33,782 nucleotides of DNA from Pseudomonadota bacterium. GTDB taxonomy: Bacteria; Pseudomonadota; Alphaproteobacteria; Sphingomonadales; Sphingomonadaceae. Shown here piece by piece: positions 1 through 7,700 of this stretch. Both the position numbers and the translations under genes were made by a program. The DNA is taken from contig JAFEEY010000028.1 of the NCBI GenBank assembly GCA_018240865.1, positions 1,936 to 35,717 on the forward strand, written 5' to 3'. Positions within the stretch are counted from its first letter, which is position 1; every line of letters begins with the position of its first letter. The notes below the pieces were generated by a model that saw nothing but the letters and a program-made list of their open reading frames with translations, had not been told where the DNA came from and did not search any database.

Positions 1-745
1 ATCGCAGGCCAACGGCAACTGCCGGTTCTGCCTAGTTTCTACGAGGATGGGCCTAGCAGCTCAGAAATCGCAGGCCAACGGCAACCCTTCGCGGAGTGGT
101 ACGCGACGATCGGCCGGCCTAGCAGCTCAGAAATCGCAGGCCAACGGCAACCAGCCGCCGGCGGGATCCTGAGACCGGAAAGGCCTAGCAGCTCAGAAAT
201 CGCAGGCCAACGGCAACTGCCGCTGACCAATCTGATCCGTTGACCGCGGCCTAGCAGCTCAGAAATCGCAGGCCAACGGCAACTTGAGCAAGCCGTACTG
301 CGCGACGTCTGGTGGCCTAGCAGCTCAGAAATCGCAGGCCAACGGCAACTCGTCGTGGCGCTCACCGATACCGGCCAGGGGCCTAGCAGCTCAGAAATCG
401 CAGGCCAACGGCAACTTCTGGCCGACCGCCACCTGGGCGAGCGTCGGCCTAGCAGCTCAGAAATCGCAGGCCAACGGCAACTCGAAATCGCCGTAGTCGC
501 CTCTTTCGCAAGGCCTAGCAGCTCAGAAATCGCAGGCCAACGGCAACCCGGCGGCGTTCGGCAGGACCGCGACGCCGGGCCTAGCAGCTCAGAAATCGCA
601 GGCCAACGGCAACCCGGTGGCGGACGAGGCCCCGAACCCGGAGGGCCTAGCAGCTCAGAAATCGCAGGCCAACGGCAACTGTTGATCCGGTCAACCTGCT
701 CGGTGAGCAGGCCTAGCAGCTCAGAAATCGCAGGCCAACGGCAAC
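1..745. CRISPR. CRISPR array (type II-C-like repeat), truncated at the left window edge
   Basis: Eleven complete identical 36-nt repeats start at 50, 116, 182, 248, 314, 380, 446, 512, 578, 644 and 710; the last 19 nt of another occupy 1-19. On the + strand the repeat begins GGCCTAGCAGCTCAG and ends CAGGCCAACGGCAAC. The period is exactly 66, so all 11 spacers (20-49 up to 680-709) are 30 nt and all differ. Read on the minus strand the repeat starts GTTGCCG, has a central GATTTCTGAG and ends GCTGCTAGGCC. This matches the layout of type II-C repeats such as that of Neisseria (GTTG at the start, an ATTTC block, TGCTA near the end), so the minus strand is the likely crRNA sense; this is inference. 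No repeat is degenerate. No cas gene or tracrRNA is visible here; they would lie left of position 1. The right end is 30 nt from the stop codon of the next gene. Confidence 0.97.
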
Positions 746-775
746 TGCCCCCCCACTTGGCTGGGTCGTGGCCGT

Positions 776-1237
776 TCAGTTCAATATCGTCGCCAGCTTG
801 ATCGTCTGGTTCTCCGAGCCGGAGAGTTGGACGAGGTGGCGGCCTGGCGTGACGGCGAACATCAGGGCCTTGCGCACGCCCGGACAGTCCGGGTGCGCCG
901 GCTCCCCGGCGAGGTGGAGGGCTTTGCCGTCGCGGATCAGGTCCACGAAGGTCCGGTTACTGACCACGACGATGAGCATCCCGGCTCTGGGCACGTCGAT
1001 GGCGGCGACGCCGGCATAGCCCTTGCGGGCCACGCCGCCGGTTGCGAATTTGACTTGATCTTGCCCGAGCAAGCCCAGCTCATGCGCGGTTCCGGTCTTC
1101 AGCCCGAACTTCATGTCGGGCGACCGGCCGGCCTGATGATGTTCCGGCTTGGCCCATTCGGCGGGATTTGGGCAGTCGGCGGCCAATGCCGGACCGCTCA
1201 GGCCGGCAAGCAACATAGCCACGCCACGAAAACGCAT
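776..1237 (-). CDS. small exported protein of unknown function
   Basis: The 153-residue product has a cleavable-looking signal sequence (about residues 1-19, ending GPALA before ADCPNP), so it probably acts in the periplasm. The mature part is a compact domain rich in beta-type sequence with two cysteines (the CP near residue 21 and the DCPG near 117) that could form a disulfide. I do not recognise a functional family or catalytic motif. The ATG at 1237 is preceded by GGGAGGGATT, a strong ribosome binding site, which supports the start. Transcription runs leftward and the stop codon lies 30 nt from the last CRISPR repeat, with no terminator visible between them, so transcripts could run into the array. 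It follows the ATP synthase F0 operon on the same strand after 45 nt but looks functionally unrelated. Confidence 0.75.
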   Translation of the reverse strand: MRFRGVAMLLAGLSGPALAADCPNPAEWAKPEHHQAGRSPDMKFGLKTGTAHELGLLGQDQVKFATGGVARKGYAGVAAIDVPRAGMLIVVVSNRTFVDLIRDGKALHLAGEPAHPDCPGVRKALMFAVTPGRHLVQLSGSENQTIKLATILN

Positions 1238-1238
1238 A

Positions 1239-1266
1239 ATCCCTCCCGCTGGTGAGCAAGAGGGAT
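1239..1266 (-). terminator. weak candidate stem-loop after the F0 operon
   Basis: On the minus strand a 7-bp perfect stem (ATCCCTC with GAGGGAT, arms at 1260-1266 and 1239-1245) encloses a 14-nt loop just after the atpF stop. No T-run follows. The second arm overlaps the ribosome binding site of the exported-protein gene that starts at 1237. It could be a weak terminator, a control element for that start, or chance. Confidence 0.25.
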
Positions 1267-1282
1267 AGCGGTCTGGCTGGAT

Positions 1283-1918
1283 TTAGTGAACCCGGCCGAG
1301 ATCCGAAATCGTGCGATCGACCAGGGGCTTGTCCGCGCCGGCATCGTGACGCTCGGCGATCAGCCTGGCGGCGGCGGCAGCGGCAGCCTGCGCCGCCTTG
1401 GCACGTACATCCTGGATCGCCTGACGCTCGGCCGCGGCGATCTTGTCTTCGGCCATCTTGGCGCGGCGCGCGGTCAGCTCGGCGGCGCTCTTTTCGGCGT
1501 CGGCGATCAGGCTCTTCGATTCTTCCTGGGCATGGGCGACGATGTTGGCGGCGTCGGCCTCCGCGCCCGCGATCTTCTTCGCATATTCGTCGCGCAGGGC
1601 CTCGGCTTCGGCACGGAGCGCCCTGGCCTCTTCCAGCCGCTCGCGGATCGCCGCGATCTGACGGTCGAGACCGGAGGTGACGAGCTTCGGCACTCTTTTC
1701 CAGATCAGGATGGCGATGAACACCGCCATCGCGATCGAGACGATCACGGTCGCGTCGAACACGCCGGCGATCGTCGGGTCAGGGTGGCCCGCCTCCGTCT
1801 GCGCGTGCGGACGGATCGCCAGCCCTTTCACGCCGGTGTGGGGCGAGCCCTGCAGCTTGTCGGCGTCGGAAAGATTGGTGGCCACTTCGGTCGACCCCGC
1901 GCTTACGTTCTCAACCAT
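1283..1918 (-). CDS. atpF: F0F1 ATP synthase subunit b
   Basis: This 211-residue protein has one membrane helix (about residues 55-74, TVIVSIAMAVFIAILIW) followed by a long charged Ala/Glu/Lys/Arg-rich helix, the pattern of the peripheral-stalk b subunit that links F0 in the inner membrane to F1. It is the second b-type gene of the cluster; its position after the shorter b' gene matches the usual alphaproteobacterial order I-B-E-F'-F. The roughly 50 residues before the helix are a hydrophilic extension that textbook b subunits lack. The ATG at 1918 overlaps the 3' end of the b' gene by 8 nt, which suggests translational coupling. F1 genes (atpHAGDC) are not in this window. Confidence 0.9.
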   Translation of the reverse strand: MVENVSAGSTEVATNLSDADKLQGSPHTGVKGLAIRPHAQTEAGHPDPTIAGVFDATVIVSIAMAVFIAILIWKRVPKLVTSGLDRQIAAIRERLEEARALRAEAEALRDEYAKKIAGAEADAANIVAHAQEESKSLIADAEKSAAELTARRAKMAEDKIAAAERQAIQDVRAKAAQAAAAAAARLIAERHDAGADKPLVDRTISDLGRVH

Positions 1919-2405
1919 TGACGAGCACCGCCTTCACCGCATTGCGTGCTTCATCATCGCTGACGTTCGCGCCCGACAGGCGGGCAACGATCGTCTGGGC
2001 GGCGTCGGCGGCAACCGCTTCGATTTCCGACATAGCCGCCCTGCCGGCTTCCGCGATGCGGCTCTCTTCAGAGGTCAGGCGCTGGGCGATGCGGTCATTC
2101 GCTTCCCCCAGCGTCTTTTCGGTCGCCCTTGCGGCGGTCGCTCGCGCTTCGGCCAGGACTTTCTGTGCCTCGGCCCGGATTGCGTTCTCGCGCGTCCGCC
2201 ATTCTTCCTCAGCCTGATCGGCGGCCTTGCGAGCGCCTTCGGCGGCCACAAGATCGTCGGCGACAGTCCTGTCGCGCTGGTCGACGGTGCCCTGAATCTT
2301 CGGAACCATGCCGAGGCCGATGACCACGAACACGATGCCGAACGTCAGCAGCAGCCAGAAGATCTGCGACGCATAGGTCGCGGCAAGCTGGGAAATCTGA
2401 GGCAT
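1911..2405 (-). CDS. atpF': F0F1 ATP synthase subunit b'
   Basis: The 164-residue product has an N-terminal membrane helix (about residues 14-34) ending in MVPKI, then a continuous charged helical segment, as expected for the b' partner of the b/b' heterodimeric stalk found in alphaproteobacteria, cyanobacteria and plastids. It lies between atpE and atpF; the same gene is called atpF2, atpG or atpX in different annotations. The ATG at 2405 is preceded by GAGAGGGTGAA, a usable ribosome binding site, and the stop overlaps the next gene by 8 nt. A strong hairpin sits in the 50 nt upstream, after atpE, and may set the expression of b' and b relative to c. Confidence 0.9.
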   Translation of the reverse strand: MPQISQLAATYASQIFWLLLTFGIVFVVIGLGMVPKIQGTVDQRDRTVADDLVAAEGARKAADQAEEEWRTRENAIRAEAQKVLAEARATAARATEKTLGEANDRIAQRLTSEESRIAEAGRAAMSEIEAVAADAAQTIVARLSGANVSDDEARNAVKAVLVNG

Positions 2406-2419
2406 TTCACCCTCTCGGG

Positions 2420-2445
2420 CCGGGCGCGCCCGAAAGCGCGCCCGG
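2420..2445 (-). promoter_or_regulatory. GC-rich 10-bp hairpin between atpE and atpF'
   Basis: The arms 2420-2429 (CCGGGCGCGC) and 2436-2445 (GCGCGCCCGG) are perfectly complementary around a 6-nt loop. The hairpin lies 10 nt past the atpE stop and 14 nt before the atpF' start region. There is no T-run on the transcribed strand, so a full terminator is unlikely. An mRNA-stabilising or partial attenuating structure that keeps c-subunit output above that of b and b' is plausible, but inferred. Confidence 0.55.
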
Positions 2446-2455
2446 TGAGATCAGT

Positions 2456-2683
2456 TTAGGCAACGAAGATCAGGATCATCGCCACGACGAATGACAGCAG
2501 GCCGAGAAGCTCGGCAGCCGCGAAGCCGATGAACAGACGGCCCTGCTGGCCGTCGGCTGCACCCGGGTTACGGAGCGCACCCTCGAGGAACTGACCGAAC
2601 ACGGTACCCACACCAATGGCGGCCATGCCGGCGCCGACTGCGGCGAGACCTGCACCGATCAGCTTGGCTGCTTCTGCGTCCAT
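2456..2683 (-). CDS. atpE: F0F1 ATP synthase subunit c
   Basis: This 75-residue proteolipid consists of two membrane helices joined by a polar loop. Helix 1 is glycine-rich ([21 protein letters not shown]), the loop holds the RNP of [10 protein letters not shown] (residues 38-40), and helix 2 carries the proton-binding carboxylate Glu58 in [12 protein letters not shown]. Many copies form the rotating c ring in the inner membrane. Length and motifs are fully typical. It follows atpB after a 34-nt gap and precedes atpF' after 50 nt that hold a strong hairpin. Confidence 0.97.
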   Translation of the reverse strand: MDAEAAKLIGAGLAAVGAGMAAIGVGTVFGQFLEGALRNPGAADGQQGRLFIGFAAAELLGLLSFVVAMILIFVA

Positions 2684-2717
2684 TTTCTAAACTCCTGCGT
2701 ATAAAGTGTTGAACAGA

Positions 2718-3497
2718 TTAGTGAAGATTTTCGGCATCGTTGATATACAGCGATGTCAAAAGTGCGAAGACATAGGCCTGGATACCGGCCACCAGCACTT
2801 CCAGCGCCGAAATGCCGATCATCAGCACGAAACTCGGAATGCCGACGAAAGCCCCATAGCCGATGCCGGCGTTGGTTGAGTTGATGACAAAGCCCGCAAG
2901 CACTTTCAGCAGCACGTGCCCGGCGGTCATCGCGACGAACAGTCGCAAGCCCAGCGAGAAGGGGCGGACCAGGAACGAGGTCAGCTCGACCAGGAAAATG
3001 AACGGGATCATCGGCAGCGGCGTCCCGTGCGGCACGAACAGGCTGAAGAAATGCAGCCCGTGCTTCCAGAAGCCGACCACCAGCACGATCGAAAAACTCA
3101 TGATCGCGAGCACGCCGGTGATCGTGAAATGGCTGGTGAAAGTGAACGGATGCACGCCGACCAAGCCCAGCGGCAGCATGCCGAGGATATTGGCGAACAG
3201 GATGAACATGAACAGCGAAAAGACGTAGGGAAGGTATTTGCGCCCTTCCTTGCCGATATTCGCTTTCAGCATATTGTCGACGAAGCCGGTGAAATTCTCC
3301 ACCATCATCTGCCAGCGGCCCGGTACGATCTGCCGCTTCATGCCGCCCAGCATGAACGCCCAAAGCACGACGACGGTGACCAGCATCCAGGCAGCGCTGT
3401 TGGTGAAGGCGATCTGATGACCGCCCAGGTTGAAGCCCTGCCAGATCGTCTGCACCTCGAACTGGTGCATCGGATCGATCTTGCCACCACTCGCCAC
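2718..3497 (-). CDS. atpB: F0F1 ATP synthase subunit a
   Basis: This 259-residue polytopic inner-membrane protein forms the proton half-channels next to the c ring. The essential arginine is Arg185 in SLGLRLFVAMTAGH, and the nearby ELTSFLVRPF and the C-terminal AGIQAYVFALLTSLYI are family signatures. The N-terminal IDPMHQFEVQ is typical of alphaproteobacterial subunit a. The chosen start is a GTG at 3497, preceded by GAGGATCGGGCGAC; an in-frame ATG nine codons later (in PMHQF) is a less likely alternative because the family usually includes the preceding residues. It sits 37 nt downstream of atpI. Confidence 0.96.
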   Translation of the reverse strand: MASGGKIDPMHQFEVQTIWQGFNLGGHQIAFTNSAAWMLVTVVVLWAFMLGGMKRQIVPGRWQMMVENFTGFVDNMLKANIGKEGRKYLPYVFSLFMFILFANILGMLPLGLVGVHPFTFTSHFTITGVLAIMSFSIVLVVGFWKHGLHFFSLFVPHGTPLPMIPFIFLVELTSFLVRPFSLGLRLFVAMTAGHVLLKVLAGFVINSTNAGIGYGAFVGIPSFVLMIGISALEVLVAGIQAYVFALLTSLYINDAENLH

Positions 3498-3534
3498 GTC
3501 GCCCGATCCTCAATATGCCCCAAGCGCCCGAATT

Positions 3535-3852
3535 TTACTTCGAGCGCTGGCTTGAAATCCTGATGATGTTCCTGAACGCCACCACTGTCCCAAGGGCCAG
3601 CATGGCGAGCAGGAGCCAGGGGGATGTCCCGAGAACGCGATCGAGCACCCAGCCGATCAGCGCCCCTCCGGCCATGCCGCCGATCAGTTCCGCCAGCACG
3701 CGATTGCCGAGACGATAATCGTCCTCGCCCTTGTCGCGCGCCTCGCCGGACCTGACCGCCTCTTCCGTTTTGGCACGGCGCAATCGCTCATCGAGCGTTT
3801 CCAGCCGCGAATCTTCCGGAATCGGCTCCAGGCCGGGATCTTTCTCCTGCAT
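3535..3852 (-). CDS. atpI: ATP synthase assembly protein AtpI
   Basis: The 105-residue product has a charged N-terminal half and two hydrophobic segments (LIGGMAGGALIGWVLDRVLG and WLLLAMLALGTVVAFRNII), the pattern of AtpI-type proteins that assist c-ring assembly and may carry Mg2+. The glycine-rich first helix with a following aspartate (WVLDR) is characteristic. I chose the ATG at 3852 because AAGGAGGAG lies 9 nt upstream; the reading frame stays open to 3978, but that extension has no family similarity. It is the first gene of the F0 operon, so the promoter should lie in 3853-3980. Confidence 0.88.
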   Translation of the reverse strand: MQEKDPGLEPIPEDSRLETLDERLRRAKTEEAVRSGEARDKGEDDYRLGNRVLAELIGGMAGGALIGWVLDRVLGTSPWLLLAMLALGTVVAFRNIIRISSQRSK

Positions 3853-3979
3853 GCGCTTCGCTCCTCCTTGCCGAGGTCTGTAGACCCATGAAGAAAAGCA
3901 GGAAACGCACGAAGGCGAGCAATCCCGCCAAGGCGCGGCCCGATTAGGGAAGGACTGGGGGGGTGTCAACACCGACAAA

Positions 3980-4116
3980 TCCTCCCCGGGACGGGGAGGT
4001 GGCAGCCCGCAGGGCTGACGGAGGGGCCGCAGCGAAGCGAGGATACCGACCCTCCGCTACGCTCCGGGCCCCTCCACCATACTCCGCATGGTCCCCCTCC
4101 CCGAAACGGGGAGGAG
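3980..4116. repeat. structured intergenic inverted repeat (MITE/REP-like)
   Basis: This 137-nt block lies between two leftward operons. Each end holds a short palindrome: left CCTCCCCGGGACGGGGAGG, right CTCCCCGAAACGGGGAGG. The inner parts also pair: GGAGGGG near 4020 with CCCCTCC near 4072, plus the hairpins GCAGCCCGCAGGGCTG and ACCATACTCCGCATGGT. Such GGGGAGGTGGCAG...GGAGGGG elements are dispersed between genes in many alphaproteobacteria; that is recalled knowledge and copy number cannot be judged from one copy. No ORF is present. Together with 3853-3979, which should hold the atp promoter, it fills the longest gene-free stretch of the window. Confidence 0.75.
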
Positions 4117-4121
4117 CTAAT

Positions 4122-4493
4122 TTAGGGACAATTCGCCGGCTTTGGTTCCGCGTCGCCTGCGCCGCGGACCATCCAGTCGCCGCCGAGGTTATAGGCCTGA
4201 CCGACGCCGACGCGCTTCATCGCCTGGCAGGCGGTCGCTGCCGCGATCGCTTCGACCGCGACGCCGCGCTGCTGCGCAAGCTGCGTGTAGAGCGCACGCC
4301 GCTTGATGTTGATCTGCTCGACATCGGCGCGCACCGCTGGTGTCACCGTGCCCCGGATGCCGAGATAGCCGTCGGCGCGCTCGCCGACCTGGCCAGCGCC
4401 GATCGCCGCGGTAACGCCAGCGCTCTGTGCCAGCGCCGCGCCACCGATGGCGAGGAGACCGAGGCCAAGGATGATCTTCGCACGCTTCGTCAT
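4122..4493 (-). CDS. ydbL: YdbL family periplasmic protein (DUF1318)
   Basis: This 123-residue exported protein has a signal sequence (about residues 1-22, ending GGAALA). The mature domain has the features of the DUF1318/YdbL family: GQVGERADGYLGI, then a helix of the VRADVEQINIKRRALYTQLA type, then AVEAIAAATACQAMKR. In Escherichia coli YdbL is encoded with YdbH and YnbE and modulates the YdbH-YnbE intermembrane lipid-transport bridge. The same three genes occur here in the order ydbH-ynbE-ydbL with 4-nt ATGA overlaps, which strongly supports the call. It is the last gene of that operon. Confidence 0.88.
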   Translation of the reverse strand: MTKRAKIILGLGLLAIGGAALAQSAGVTAAIGAGQVGERADGYLGIRGTVTPAVRADVEQINIKRRALYTQLAQQRGVAVEAIAAATACQAMKRVGVGQAYNLGGDWMVRGAGDAEPKPANCP

Positions 4494-4720
4494 TTCGGGA
4501 ACAACTCCGGATTATCGGCGATCAGCTGCTCGGCATCGCGCTGCAGCTTCACCAGCACTTCCTGCTTCACATTGACGTTCAGGTTGATCTCGATCGGCTT
4601 TTCGGGCGCGGTCACCTGTACGCAGCCCGCAAGGCCGATCGAAACCGTCAGAAGCGCAAGCCTTCGCATATTAGGCTGGCTCGCATCCCCTGCCCTTGTC
4701 GTCAACATGGCACGCATCAT
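4490..4720 (-). CDS. ynbE: YnbE family outer-membrane lipoprotein
   Basis: The protein contains a lipobox LAGC, so the mature form is a small lipoprotein beginning CVQVTAPEKPIEINLNVNV; the PIEIN(L/M)NV motif is the hallmark of YnbE. YnbE stacks on the C-terminal part of YdbH to complete a bridge for phospholipid movement between inner and outer membrane. The ATG at 4720 overlaps the ydbH stop by 4 nt (ATGA) and gives 76 residues. An internal ATG at 4669 gives a more standard 15-residue lipoprotein signal (MRRLALLTVSIGLAGC) but lacks a good ribosome binding site. I kept the coupled start while regarding 4669 as a real possibility. Confidence 0.85.
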   Translation of the reverse strand: MMRAMLTTRAGDASQPNMRRLALLTVSIGLAGCVQVTAPEKPIEINLNVNVKQEVLVKLQRDAEQLIADNPELFPK

Positions 4721-7700
4721 CGCTTGATCTCGCTTTCCTGAGGCTGAACGGGCGGTTTCTCCGCCTGAAAGGCTGGGCCGAGCCGGTCGTTGATCAGCAG
4801 GCTCGGATCATAGAAGCTGCGCGCGGTGCCGATCAGACCGCGGAACGGCGCGCGGATGCGGATGTTGAAGATGAAGGGCAGCTGCTGCAGCTGGGTCGCG
4901 AGCTGGCCGCCGACCCGGGCGATCAGCCCCGTCGCCACCGGCCTGATCGTGCCGCGGCTGACGCCGGCGAAGCGGATTTCGCTCACCATCTCCCCGTCCA
5001 GCCGGCCGTTCATGTCGATTGTCATGGTTCTGTAGCCGATCGCTTTCAGCGCATCGAAGGCGATGCCGCCCCAGATCCCCAAATCCGCGTTCGAAACTTC
5101 GCCGACATAAGAGAGCGTACCGCCGGGCGCGCGCGAAGTGAGTCTGCCAGCCTCGATCCGGCCGCCGTCGCGATCGAAGATCATCGGCAGCGTGCCATCG
5201 AAAATGCCGGTGCCGGCCAGATTCTTGAACTCCAATTTCTCAATGAAGCGGGCGGCATCGAGCCCGGTGATGTCGAAGGTCAGGTGCCGTGCCGCTTCTT
5301 CGGAGAAATCGAGAACGGTCGGTCGAAGCGTCAGCGCGCCGCCGGCAAAGGGCCAGCGTGCCTTGTCGACGGCGAGCTTCATGCCGGGAAGCACGCGGTA
5401 ATGGACCGTCCCGTCCTCAACCAGGATACCGGGGTTGACGGTGGCGACGGTTAGCAGCTGATCGGACGCAGTGACGAGGCCGAGCAGGTCGGTGAAACGG
5501 ATATCGGTCTTGACGCCGGTGACCGGGCCGAACGGCGCGGCGAGCGATCGCGCCTCGATATGATAGGCCCCGCTGCTGGTGACGCGATCGCCCGCCCAGG
5601 CAATGCGGCCGTGGCCGGAGACCGTGCCATCGACATTGGCGATCACGCCAAGCGTGAGCGGAGTCAGTTTCTCTGGTTGCAAAGCAGGCGTGAAGCGCAG
5701 GCTGGCGACGTCGAGATCGGCGCTGCCCGTCCCCCGCGCCAGATCGTGGCGGAGATCGACGCCGACGATTTTCGTGCCGCTGGCCGGCTCAAGCAAATCG
5801 CCGCGAACGGAGAGGTTATTGCCACGCATCACGAGGCTGAAGTCGCGTGAGACGAGCGGGTTGAAGCGGGCCGGATTGGCCTCGTCGGACACCGTCGCGG
5901 CGGCCGCAAGCGTGAGCGCGCCATTCGTCCAGCGCCATTGCCCCGAGGCGTCGCCGACGATCAGCGGCACTTTGCCGATCTGGCCCGAGGCGCCCTTGAA
6001 GCGGCCGGACAGGCCTTTCGCGCTCGCACCGCTCAGCTCCGCGACATCGAGCCGGCTGATACGATCGTCGCTGCCCAGGCGCACAGCCAGACTGGCCGCT
6101 CCAAAACCCTTGCCGTCGAAGCGTGCGCGATCCGCGGCGATCGCGATCGGACTCGAACCAAGCATGCCGTGCAGGCGCGGCGCTTGGAGTACGCCCGCGA
6201 CGCGGCCGTTCGCGACCAGCGCTGGCCCCGCCGGGCAAAGACGCAGGCGCGCGGGCGACAGGTCGAGGCCCGAGAGCGTCAGCCGCTCGAACGTCAGCGC
6301 CGCGCAGGCCGGATTGAGAGTCAGGCCGTTCGAACCAAAGCGGCCGTCGAGCGCCAGTGTCGCCCGCTCGACGCGCCCGCCGGCGAGGGGGCCGCTCATC
6401 TCCAGCACGGTCGTGAGGCGGCCATTGGCGAAGCGCGCCGGCGCGAACGCAACCCGCGAGCCGCCGGCCGCGAAGGGCTCCATTCGTGCCATGCCCGAGA
6501 TGGGGGCACCCGGCGCAGCCTGATGCACATCGACAGTGATGCGCGGCATCTCCTCGCCGCTCGTCGTCAGGCGGCCGTCGATCTGCGGCCGCATCGCACC
6601 GGGCCAGACCAGCCTGATCCCCTCGCCGCCCGCGAACCGCAGTTGGGTGCCGCCGCCCGAAAGCTCTGCCGAGCCGATCCGGAGACTGCCATCGCCGCCC
6701 TGAGTGGCGAGACTGAGCGAAGCGTGGATATCGGCGCCCGTCCGCGCGCTGCCCGCAAAGCGCGCGCCTGCTCTGACCAACGGTTCGAACGGGGTGCCGG
6801 CCGTGTTTTCCACCAGTCCGGAGAGATTGGGCACGCTTGCCAGGGCGACGCCCCGCCCGGTCAATGTCCCTTCGAAGCGGATCGCGGTCGCGGGCGCGCT
6901 GTTACGGTCCAGCCGCTCCCTGCGCGTCTCGATGGCGTAGCGCCCGCCCAGCTCGACGCGCGGAGCGCGGCCGGGTGCTCCGGCGAGATCGAGCGCTGCC
7001 AGCCGGGCCATGCCTGTGGTGCGCGCCGCAGTCCCGGCAAAGTCGATCTGCCCTCGCGCGGCCGAAGCGGACCAACCGGCGGCGCTGATATCGTTGCTCG
7101 CAACGGCGGCAAGGCCATGCCACCCGTCCAGGCCAGGCTCCAATGTCGCGTCGATCGTGCCCTGCGTCGCGGCCAGCCGCGCCTCTCCACAGGCCGCGCT
7201 GGTCGCCGCGAACGGCCCGGTGAGGTGAGGCCGGCCGCCCTTGATCGCGATGCCGCCGCTGCCCCTCAGGCCCACGACCCGGCAGGTGCCGAAAGCCAGC
7301 GCCGGTGCGGACGCCACATAGATGCCCGAAAAACCGCCCTTGAGATTGCCGCGGCCGTCGATCCGCACGTCGACCGGGCCTGCGGGCAGCACGAGCGCCA
7401 AGCGGCTGTCGTTCAGGCCGACCCGCAGGTCCGGCAGGCGGAACGGCGCACCGCTTGGCGCGGGCAGCATCTTGTCGATCGCGCCGAACGTCAGGCGCCC
7501 GTTCACCAGCCGGCCGCGCAACCGGACGCCGCTGGCGCGCACTTCGGTGACTTGCGGCGCACCGAACGTCGGCACCAGGTCGACCTCGATCCAGTCGGCG
7601 GTGAGGTCGGGCGCGCGCGGATCGCCGATGCTGACTTTCTCCAGCCGCTGGGCATGCAGGCCGATCTTTTTCACTTCATAGCGCGCAGCCACGCCGCGCG

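Noticed and set aside
680..709. Self-targeting spacer: CCGGTCAACCTGCT (687-700) also occurs at 27100-27113 upstream of yqeY
   Set aside because: Only 14 of 30 bases match; over this much sequence that is not far from chance and too short for a target.
39..801. Open reading frames with perfect 22-residue repeats across the array (for example the SCRWPAISELLG pattern)
   Set aside because: The 66-nt CRISPR period is a multiple of three, so repeats stay in frame and make false repeat proteins.
3853..3978. Longer AtpI beginning at 3978
   Set aside because: The upstream residues are not family-like, and a strong AAGGAGGAG site precedes the ATG at 3852.
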